Shown here: positions 57,821 to 64,000 of the stretch, piece by piece
Layout: each line of letters opens with the position of its first letter
Numbering within the stretch: the stretch's first letter is position 1
DNA from: Lysobacter sp. BMK333-48F3
Lineage (GTDB): Bacteria; Pseudomonadota; Gammaproteobacteria; Xanthomonadales; Xanthomonadaceae
Assembly (NCBI RefSeq): GCF_019733395.1
Contig: NZ_JAIHOO010000001.1
Coordinates: 2,427,001-2,491,000, forward strand
DNA: 64,000 nt
Direction of reading: 5' to 3'
Notes under the pieces: generated by a model
The model's input: the letters and a program-made list of their open reading frames with translations, nothing else
Databases searched by the model: none
What the model was told of the DNA's origin: nothing
Translations under genes and position numbers: made by a program

Positions 57821-59558
57821 GGGCATCCTCCTTCGCGTTGGGAGTGGCGGGGGTCAGGCTGACGATCGCGTCGGCGTCGCCGGCCTCGGGGTCGAGCATC
57901 TGTGCGTTGTTGTGGTTCGGCGGCACCAGCGGCCAGACGTTGGCGGCCTGGTCGATGGCGACGTGCAGCAGCACCGGGCCCGGGGTTTCCAACATGTAGG
58001 CCAGGGCTTCGTCGACCGAATCGGCGCGGTCGAGATACATCGCCTTGACTCCGAACGCGGCGGCCAGGGCGCAGAAGTCCGGGTTGTCGGACAGGTCGAT
58101 CTCGGAGTAGCGGCGTTCGAAGAACAGCTCCTGCCACTGCCGCACCATGCCCAGGGCCTGGTTGTCGAGCAGCACGATCTTCACCGGCAGGCGGTAGCGG
58201 GCGATGGTCGCCAGCTCCTGCACGTTCATCAGGAACGAGCCGTCGCCGCTGACGCAGATCACCCGCGCGTCAGGATTCTCCAGTTGCGCGCCCATCGCCG
58301 CCGGCACGCCGAAGCCCATCGCGCCCAGGCCGCCGCTGGTCAGGTGCTTGCGCGGATCGTCGAAGCGCCAATGCTGGGCGACCCACATCTGGTGCTGGCC
58401 GACGTCGCAGGCGACCACCGCGTCGGGCGCCAGTTGCGACAGGCGCTGCAGCAGGGCCGGCGCGTACACGGTTTCGCCGGGCGCGTCGTAGCGCGGCGCG
58501 CAATCGCGCTTGCGCTGCAGGCAGGTATCGCGCCAGGCGCGGCGGGCGCCGCCGTTGCGGCCCTGCAGCTGAGCGGTGACCGGCGGGGTCAGCGCGTCCA
58601 GCGAGCGGCGCAGGTCGCCCTGCACCGCGGCGTCGGCGTAGCGCAGCTTGCCGATCTCGCAGGCGTCCAGGTCCATGTGAACGACCCGCGCGTTGGGCGC
58701 GAACTCGGCCAGCTTGCCGGTGGCGCGGTCGTCGAAGCGCGCGCCGACCACGATCAGCAGATCGCATTCCTGCACCGACAGATTGGCGGCGCGGTTGCCG
58801 TGCATGCCGAGCATGCCCAGGTTCAGCGCGTGCTCGGCCGGCAGCGCGCCCAGGCCTTTCAGGGTCAGCACCGCCGGAATCTGGCTGCCCTCGACGAAGG
58901 CGCGGAACGAGGCCGTGGCTTCGGCCAGGGCGATGCCGCCGCCGCCGTAGATCAGCGGTTTGCGCGCATGCGCGATCAGCGCCGCGGCCTCGTGATAGGC
59001 CGCGTCCGGCGCGTGCGGCGTCGAATCGACCGGCAGCGGCGCGTGCGCGGCCAAATGCGAGGCGTCGGCGTTCTGCACGTCCTTGGGCAGATCGATCAGC
59101 ACCGGGCCGGGCCGGCCGGAACGGGCCAGGCGGAACGCCTCGGCGACCATCCGCGGCAGCTCGTCGACGCTGCGCACCAGGAAACTGTGCTTGACGATCG
59201 GCAGGGTCATGCCGAACACGTCCAGTTCCTGGAACGCGTCGGTGCCCATCAGGGTGGTCGCGACCTGGCCGGTGATGGCGACCATCGGCACCGAGTCCAG
59301 CATCGCGTCGGCGATGCCGGTGACCAGGTTGGACGCGCCCGGACCGGAGGTGGCTACGCAAACGCCGACTCGCCCGCTGGCACGGGCATAGCCGTTGGCC
59401 GCGAAAGCCGCGCCTTGCTCGTGGCGGACCAGGACGTGCTTGAGGTCCGACCCGTGCAGGGCGTCGTAGAAAGGCATGATGGTGCCGCCCGGATAACCGA
59501 ACAGCGTGTCCACGCCTTCTGCGGCCAGTGCTTGCACCAGCCAGCGGGCACCGTTCAT
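57804..59558 (-). CDS. ilvG: Acetolactate synthase large subunit
   Basis: 584 residues, ThDP enzyme condensing two pyruvates, or pyruvate with 2-oxobutanoate. [34 protein letters not shown] at the start, with the catalytic Glu in VLVRHEQGAAFAANGYARASG and the ThDP/Mg block VSGDGSFLMNVQELATIARYRLPVKIVLLDNQALGMV. The ATG is shared with the ilvC stop (ATGA). IlvG rather than IlvB/IlvI because it is next to ilvM. Confidence 0.97.
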   Translation of the reverse strand: MNGARWLVQALAAEGVDTLFGYPGGTIMPFYDALHGSDLKHVLVRHEQGAAFAANGYARASGRVGVCVATSGPGASNLVTGIADAMLDSVPMVAITGQVATTLMGTDAFQELDVFGMTLPIVKHSFLVRSVDELPRMVAEAFRLARSGRPGPVLIDLPKDVQNADASHLAAHAPLPVDSTPHAPDAAYHEAAALIAHARKPLIYGGGGIALAEATASFRAFVEGSQIPAVLTLKGLGALPAEHALNLGMLGMHGNRAANLSVQECDLLIVVGARFDDRATGKLAEFAPNARVVHMDLDACEIGKLRYADAAVQGDLRRSLDALTPPVTAQLQGRNGGARRAWRDTCLQRKRDCAPRYDAPGETVYAPALLQRLSQLAPDAVVACDVGQHQMWVAQHWRFDDPRKHLTSGGLGAMGFGVPAAMGAQLENPDARVICVSGDGSFLMNVQELATIARYRLPVKIVLLDNQALGMVRQWQELFFERRYSEIDLSDNPDFCALAAAFGVKAMYLDRADSVDEALAYMLETPGPVLLHVAIDQAANVWPLVPPNHNNAQMLDPEAGDADAIVSLTPATPNAKEDAHAIPA

Positions 59559-60586
59559 CAGGCGGCCTCTTCCTGTCGTTCGCCGCGGGTCGCGGCGGGA
59601 GCGGCGGGCTGCGCCTTGGGCGCGGTGTCCAGCCACTTCATGTTGGCGCGCAGCTTCTTGCCGACCGCTTCGATCGGATGCTCCAGGTCGCCCTGCTTGA
59701 GCGCTTTGTAATTGGCGTTGCCGGAGGCGTACTCGGCGATCCACTGCTTGGCGAAGGTGCCGTCCTGGATCTCGGTCAGGACCTTGCGCATCTGCGCCTT
59801 GGTGTTGTCGTCGACCACGTAAGGGCCGCGGGTCAGCGCGCCGTACTGAGCGGTCTCGCTGATGAACTCGTGCATGCGGGTCACGCCGCCTTCGTAGAAC
59901 AGGTCGACGATCAGCTTCAGTTCGTGCAGGCACTCGTAGTAGGCGACTTCCGGCTGGTAGCCGGCTTCGACCAGGGTTTCCCAGCCGGCCTGGACCAGCT
60001 TGGTCGCGCCGCCGCACAGCACCGCCTGCTCGCCGAACAGATCGGTCTCGGTCTCTTCCTTGAAGGTGGTCTTGATCGCGTTCTGGCGCGCGCCGCCGAT
60101 GCCGGCGCAGTAGGTCAGGGCGAACTCCTCGGCGCGGCCGCTCTTGTCCTGGTGCACGGCGTAGACGCTGGGCACGCCGCGGCCGATTTCGTACTCGCGG
60201 CGCACCAGCGCGCCCGGGCCCTTGGGCGCGACCAGGACCACGTCCAGGTCGGCGCGCGGCGCGATCTGGCCGTAGTGGACGTTGAAGCCGTGCGCGAACA
60301 GCAGGCAGGCGCCCTGGGCGATGTTGGGTTCGATCACCTCGCGGTAGAGCTGCGCCTGCACCATGTCCGGGGTCAGCACGGCGACGAGTTCGGCGCCGGC
60401 GACGGCTTCGGCCGGCGACTTGACCGCGAAGCCGTCGGCCTTGGCCTTGATCTCGGTCGGGCCGCCCGGGCGCAGGCCTACGGTGACGTCGAAGCCGGAG
60501 TCGCGCAGGTTCAGCGCATGGGCGCGGCCCTGGCTGCCGTAGCCGACGATGGCGATCTTGGGGCGGGAGGCGGTGCTGGTGGTCAT
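59558..60586 (-). CDS. ilvC: Ketol-acid reductoisomerase (class I)
   Basis: 342 residues, the short class I form. NADPH fold: [32 protein letters not shown]; then [31 protein letters not shown] and [44 protein letters not shown], with acidic metal ligands and [13 protein letters not shown] ([19 protein letters not shown]) end. It ends with about 20 Ala/Pro/Arg-rich residues. 54 bp downstream of ilvD. Confidence 0.98.
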   Translation of the reverse strand: MTTSTASRPKIAIVGYGSQGRAHALNLRDSGFDVTVGLRPGGPTEIKAKADGFAVKSPAEAVAGAELVAVLTPDMVQAQLYREVIEPNIAQGACLLFAHGFNVHYGQIAPRADLDVVLVAPKGPGALVRREYEIGRGVPSVYAVHQDKSGRAEEFALTYCAGIGGARQNAIKTTFKEETETDLFGEQAVLCGGATKLVQAGWETLVEAGYQPEVAYYECLHELKLIVDLFYEGGVTRMHEFISETAQYGALTRGPYVVDDNTKAQMRKVLTEIQDGTFAKQWIAEYASGNANYKALKQGDLEHPIEAVGKKLRANMKWLDTAPKAQPAAPAATRGERQEEAA

Positions 60587-60640
60587 GGTGGTCTCGGGAG
60601 GAGTGAGTGGAGAAGAGCGAGGGGAGAGGAACGAGTTGCG

Positions 60641-62380
60641 TCAGGCGGGTTCGGGAACGGCGCTGTCGATCAGCGCCGCGTCGATCTTTCTGGGCGCCGG
60701 CGACTGCAGCGGGCCGGGCGCGGTGACCGCGCCGCGCGAGGCCGAGCCGACCAGGCGCGCGTACTTGGCCAGCACGCCGGTGGTCACGCGCGGCGCCATC
60801 CGCGCCGGTTCGCGCGCAGCCAGGTCGGCGTCGACGTTGAGGGTGCGGGTCTTGACGTCGATGCCGACGATGTCGCCTTCGCGCAGGCGCGCGATCGGGC
60901 CGCCGTGCGCGGCTTCGGGCGAGATGTGGCCGACCATGAAGCCGTGGGTCGCGCCGCTGAAGCGGCCGTCGGTGATCAGGGCGACGTCGTTGCTCAGTCC
61001 CTGACCGACCAGGGCCGCGGTGACCGCCAGCATCTCGCGCATGCCCGGGCCGCCGGTCGGGCCTTCGAAGCGGATCACCACCACGTCGCCGGCGCGGATC
61101 TGCCGCGCCTGCACCGCGGCGAACGCGGCCTCTTCGGAGTCGAACACCCGCGCCGGGCCGGCGAAATGCTCGCGGCCGTGGCCGGCCAGCTTGAGGATGC
61201 AGCCGTCCGGCGCCAGGTTGCCGTAGATGATCGAGTAGCCGCCGCGCGGCTTGATCGGATCGGCGACCGGACGCACCACGTCCTGGGCGTCGCTCATCGC
61301 GGCATCGGCCAGTTCCTGGAAAAAGGAACGGCCGGTGACCGTGGGAATGTCCTCGATCAGGCCGGCCGTCTTGAGCTCGCGCGCCACCAGTGCCGCGCCG
61401 CCGAATTCGAACATCTCCGCGGCGGTGTAGCGGCCGCCCGGTTTCAGGTCGGCGATCACCGGCGTGTGCGCGGCGGCTTCGAATTCTTCCAGGTCGAAGG
61501 CGACGCCGGCTTCGTGGGCGATCGCCAGCAGATGCAGGGCGGCGTTGGTCGAGCCGGCGGTGGCCGAGACCGCGCGCGCGGCGTTGCGCAGAGCCTGGGG
61601 AGAGAGCAGTTCGCGCGGTCCCGGCCCGCCGTCGCGCAGGCGTCGCATCACCATTTCGCCGCAGGCGCGCGCGGCTTCGGGCTTGTCGGCGTGGATCGCC
61701 GGGATATCGTTCAGGCCCAGCGGCGACAGGCCGAGGAAGGTCAGCACCATGGCCATGGTGTTGGCGGTGAACTGGCCGCCGCAGGCGCCGGCGCCGGGGC
61801 AGGCGTGGGTTTCGATGCGCTGCAGTTCGGCGTCGTCGATGCGCCCGGCCGAGTGCGCGCCGACCGCTTCGAACACGTCCTGCACGGTCAGCGGCTTGTC
61901 CTCGCCGGTGCCGCGCTTGGACGGGCAATGGCCCGGCATGATCGTGCCGCCGTAGAGGATCACGGTCGGGATATCCAGACGCGCGGCGGCCATCGCCGCG
62001 GCCGGGATGGTCTTGTCGCAACCGACCAGCAGCACCATCGCGTCCAGGCAATGGCCGGACACCGCCAGTTCGATCGAGTCGGCGATGGTTTCGCGCGAGG
62101 CCAGCGAGGCGCGCATGCCGTCGCTGCCCATGGCGATGCCGTCGGTGACGGCGATGGTGTTGAACTCGATCGGCGTGCCGCCGCCGTCGTGCACGCCGCG
62201 GCGCACGTGCTGGGCCAGATCGCGCAGGGTGATGTTGCACGGCGACACGTCGGACCAGGTGTGGACCACGGCGACCAGCGGTCTGGCGATGGCCGCGTCG
62301 TCCAGCCCGGTGGCGCGCAGCATCGCGCGCGCCGGGGCTCGGGCCGGGCCTTGCTTGATGGCGTTGCTTCTCACGTACAA
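60641..62380 (-). CDS. ilvD: Dihydroxy-acid dehydratase (non-ATG start)
   Basis: 579 residues. [Fe-S] enzyme forming branched-chain 2-oxoacids. Cluster ligands in [14 protein letters not shown] and [45 protein letters not shown] is the conserved N-terminal block. No ATG starts the frame. TTG at 62380 (AGGAA four bases upstream) or GTG at 62374 (nine bases) are the candidates; both are weak-initiating codons, which fits a gene whose transcript is already limited by attenuation. First structural gene of the ilv-leu unit. Confidence 0.96.
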   Translation of the reverse strand: MYVRSNAIKQGPARAPARAMLRATGLDDAAIARPLVAVVHTWSDVSPCNITLRDLAQHVRRGVHDGGGTPIEFNTIAVTDGIAMGSDGMRASLASRETIADSIELAVSGHCLDAMVLLVGCDKTIPAAAMAAARLDIPTVILYGGTIMPGHCPSKRGTGEDKPLTVQDVFEAVGAHSAGRIDDAELQRIETHACPGAGACGGQFTANTMAMVLTFLGLSPLGLNDIPAIHADKPEAARACGEMVMRRLRDGGPGPRELLSPQALRNAARAVSATAGSTNAALHLLAIAHEAGVAFDLEEFEAAAHTPVIADLKPGGRYTAAEMFEFGGAALVARELKTAGLIEDIPTVTGRSFFQELADAAMSDAQDVVRPVADPIKPRGGYSIIYGNLAPDGCILKLAGHGREHFAGPARVFDSEEAAFAAVQARQIRAGDVVVIRFEGPTGGPGMREMLAVTAALVGQGLSNDVALITDGRFSGATHGFMVGHISPEAAHGGPIARLREGDIVGIDVKTRTLNVDADLAAREPARMAPRVTTGVLAKYARLVGSASRGAVTAPGPLQSPAPRKIDAALIDSAVPEPA

Positions 62381-62451
62381 CGGTTCCTGTGTTGCGCGTC
62401 CGTGGCGCGAATCCGCACGTCCGCGTGCGGTGCTGCAGGAACCCAGGGCCG

Positions 62452-62488
62452 TAAAACGAAAAACCCCGCGCCTTTGGGGCGCGGGGTT
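62452..62488 (-). terminator. ilv attenuator terminator with competing antiterminator
   Basis: On the minus strand, AACCCCGCGCC-CCAAA-GGCGCGGGGTT (11-bp perfect stem) then TTTCGTTTT, 72 bases before ilvD. The competing 7-mer CGAACCC at its 5' edge (62490-62484) is the exact complement of GGGTTCG at 62534-62528, inside the end of the ilvL coding region. That pairing would break the terminator stem. Confidence 0.9.
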
Positions 62489-62522
62489 CGAGGTTCTTTC
62501 GACCTTGGGTTGTGTGGTTTTG

Positions 62523-62687
62523 CTACACGAACCCGACTCCCGCGCTGGTAAGCGAGGTAATAAGTACGAGGACGAGAATAATCGTGGCGATCGCGGGTGC
62601 GAGCTTGAGCGCGGCGCGCGCGGCGTCGTTCGAGGCCTTGGCGGCCTGGAGCGAAGTCGTCTGCGTGCGAGTGTTGCGCTGCGTCAT
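62523..62687 (-). CDS. ilvL: ilv operon leader peptide
   Basis: 54 residues: [19 protein letters not shown] at the start and the control region [19 protein letters not shown] near the end. Thirteen of residues 35-47 region codons call for Ile, Leu, Val or Thr, the end products of the operon. Several of these use codons ending in A or T (ATT three times, GTA, CTT twice), which are rare in this GC-rich genome and would sharpen stalling. Stalling here would free GGGTTCG to form the antiterminator; smooth translation to the stop would cover it and allow termination. No ribosome site is visible, so initiation may be leaderless or nearly so. The peptide itself need have no function. Confidence 0.88.
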   Translation of the reverse strand: MTQRNTRTQTTSLQAAKASNDAARAALKLAPAIATIILVLVLITSLTSAGVGFV

Positions 62688-62697
62688 GCGGACGAGA

Positions 62698-62724
62698 AGA
62701 ACATGCCCGTTTGCGGCTTGTCAA
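62698..62724 (-). promoter_or_regulatory. Candidate ilv promoter
   Basis: Consensus -35 TTGACA at 62724-62719. The best -10 is poor (TGTTCT, 15 bp spacer). If correct, transcription starts within a few bases of the ilvL ATG at 62687. The TTGACA is convincing by position; the -10 is not. Confidence 0.5.
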
Positions 62725-62928
62725 TAGTTTCTTGGAAAACCATCGCGGGGCGTGCGAGCAGTCACAGCCGTAGAACACGTGCGATCGATCATCCGAATTA
62801 GTGTGCTTCGAAGCGAAATTACGATCGGCATCAGCCGGCGCTTGCGTCCATGCGTCGCAGCATCGCTTGCGTTCAGTGCGTTCAGCCGCGCCACGCGTTT
62901 GTGCCGAATTGGCCCAGCCATCGCGAAA

Positions 62929-62971
62929 GGGACGGAGGGGGTTAAGCCACAGGCTTAACCCCCTCCGTCCC
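62929..62971. repeat. Perfect 20-bp inverted repeat past thrC
   Basis: Arms 62929-62948 and 62952-62971 are perfectly complementary around an ACA loop; the centre reads GGTTAAGCC-ACA-GGCTTAACC. No T-tract on either side. It would be a very stable hairpin at the 3' end of the thrC transcript, and may be a mobile REP-like unit. Confidence 0.85.
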
Positions 62972-62995
62972 TGAGGCGCTCACCTGAGGCGCTCA
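62972..62995. repeat. 11-bp direct repeat including the thrC stop codon
   Basis: TGAGGCGCTCA at 62972-62982 and again at 62985-62995, two bases apart. The second copy contains the thrC stop (TCA = TGA on the minus strand). It lies right next to the 20-bp hairpin. Confidence 0.8.
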
Positions 62996-64000
62996 GGCCC
63001 AGGCGGTCGCCAGCAGGCGATCGCGCAAAGCGGCGTAGTCGGCCGCCAGCGGCTCGGCCGAGGCCGGCCGCGCCAGCGACTCGGCCAGGGCCGGCGGCGG
63101 TTCCACCGCATGCCCGACCAGCGGCTCGACGATGCCGTCGAACTTGGCCGGATGGGCGGTCGCGACCACCGCCCACGGCCGCTCGTCGCCCTGCGCGCGC
63201 AAGGTCTCGAGCAGGTGCAGGCCGGTCGCGGTGTGCGGACAGGGCACCACGCCGTGTCGTTGCGGCGCTGCGGCGATGGTGGCGCGGATGGTGGCGTCGT
63301 CGACGCCGACCGCGCGCACCGCCGCGCGCAGCTCGGCGTCGTCGCGATGCCAGTGGCGCAGGCGTTCGAAATTGCTCGGCGCGCCGACGTCCATCGCGTT
63401 GGCCAGGGTGGCGCGGGTCGGCTGGGCGGCGTAGTCGGCGCCGGCGAAGTAGCGCGGCAGGGTGTCGTTGGCGTTGGTGGCCAGGGCGATCTCGCCGATC
63501 GGCAGGCCCATGCGGCGGGCGACGAAGGCGGCGCAGGCGTTGCCGAGATTGCCGGTGGGGACGATGAAGTTGAGCGGTTCGCCGCGCTGCGCGTAATGCC
63601 GGCTGGCGGCATGGGCGTAGTAGGCGGCCTGCGGCAACAGCCGGCCCAGGCTGATGCTGTTGGCCGAGCTCAACGGCAGACGCGCGCGCAAGGCCTCGTC
63701 GGCCAGGGCCTGCTTGGCCAGGCGCTGGCAGGCGTCGAAATCGCCGTCCACGCGCAGCGCGCGCACGTTGTCGCCCCAGCAGCCCAGGCCGTGGGCCTGG
63801 CGCGGCGAGACCCGGCCGTCGGGATACAGGATCGCCACTTCGAAACCGGGCCGGCGATGGAAGGCGGCGGCGACCGCGGCGCCGGTATCGCCCGAGGTCG
63901 CAACCAGGATCGTGGTCGGCGCGTCGTCGGCGCGGCGCAGGCCGGCCAGGGCGCCGGCGAGGAAACGCGCGGCATAGTCCTTGAACGCGGCGGTCGGGCC
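62993..64000 (-). CDS. thrC: Threonine synthase, N-terminal part beyond window
   Basis: The last 335 codons of a PLP enzyme that makes threonine from O-phosphohomoserine. The PLP lysine is visible at the window edge (PTAAFKDYAARFLAGAL), followed by LVATSGDTGAAVAAAFH, LYPDGRVSPRQ, SANSISLGRLLPQAAYY, PTGNLGNACAAFVARRMGLP and ALATNANDTLPRYF. This is the long (yeast/proteobacterial) ThrC class. Its product feeds ilvA. Transcribed leftward toward the ilv promoter region, with about 240 bp of gene-free sequence between the hairpin and ilvL. Confidence 0.96.
   Translation of the reverse strand, partial: GPTAAFKDYAARFLAGALAGLRRADDAPTTILVATSGDTGAAVAAAFHRRPGFEVAILYPDGRVSPRQAHGLGCWGDNVRALRVDGDFDACQRLAKQALADEALRARLPLSSANSISLGRLLPQAAYYAHAASRHYAQRGEPLNFIVPTGNLGNACAAFVARRMGLPIGEIALATNANDTLPRYFAGADYAAQPTRATLANAMDVGAPSNFERLRHWHRDDAELRAAVRAVGVDDATIRATIAAAPQRHGVVPCPHTATGLHLLETLRAQGDERPWAVVATAHPAKFDGIVEPLVGHAVEPPPALAESLARPASAEPLAADYAALRDRLLATAWA

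Noticed and set aside
59559..62240. Continuation of the ilvG frame upstream through ilvC and ilvD (1478 codons in all)
   Set aside because: Only the ilvG part is protein-like; the rest is an Arg/Pro/Gly-rich shadow of ilvC and ilvD.

Overview
The window is 64 kb of very GC-rich DNA from a gammaproteobacterium that is almost certainly Lysobacter or a close Xanthomonadaceae relative. The evidence is a CIRCE-controlled groES-groEL pair, Xanthomonadaceae-type intergenic REPs (a TGTAGGAGCGGC family and an AAAGCGGGGATCCAGGG family), an effector ending in an XVIPCD-like domain as used by the Xanthomonadales bacterial-killing type IV secretion system (X-T4SS), and a merged ilv-leu operon. No rRNA, tRNA, CRISPR array, insertion sequence or prophage was seen.

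Layout. 1-12.5 kb: partial dsbD (with a duplicated N-terminal redox domain) and cutA; a divergent LysR regulator/zinc-free MDR oxidoreductase pair with a perfect LysR box; an unknown lipoprotein and its small helical partner; a secreted modular endonuclease I; an XRE regulator facing a gene-free stretch with operator-like dyads and a probable small RNA; a cupin, a small unknown protein and an AraC regulator; groES-groEL. 12.6-15.2 kb: a three-gene cassette ending in a MACPF (perforin-like) protein with a ubiquitin-like N-terminus. 15.7-18.6 kb: VirB5-like and VirB6-like genes with two tandem DUF4189-type secreted proteins, but no other T4SS genes. 18.7-26.1 kb: a lipoprotein hydrolase, a 1001-residue WG/Sel1-repeat protein, and an immunity-lipoprotein/effector pair, the effector having HEVQH and a Gln-rich XVIPCD tail.

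26.7-45.6 kb is mostly housekeeping: glnE, an ELM1-like protein, a RutE-like nitroreductase, YceI, a pirin with eroded metal ligands, an envelope-glycan block (glycosyltransferase, O-antigen ligase, lpxL, waaA), tolC, a PCMT-like methyltransferase, and a TetR-controlled RND efflux operon. 45.8-50.1 kb carries glpK, glpF and glpD, all leftward and separated by repeat elements.

50.4-62.7 kb is one leftward branched-chain amino-acid supercluster: ilvL leader peptide - attenuator - ilvD - ilvC - ilvG - ilvM - ilvE - ilvA - leuA - leuC - leuD - leuB - terminator, with most junctions overlapping. The 54-residue leader, not previously obvious because of its size, has a run of Ile/Leu/Val/Thr codons followed by a strong terminator and a competing antiterminator. 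The window closes with 5'-truncated thrC, the threonine source for ilvA, behind a perfect 20-bp hairpin.

The most novel candidates are the MACPF cassette, the effector/immunity pair together with the orphan virB5-virB6-DUF4189 locus, two candidate small RNAs, and a recurring intergenic architecture in which clusters of very short iterated words form inverted pairs at four loci.
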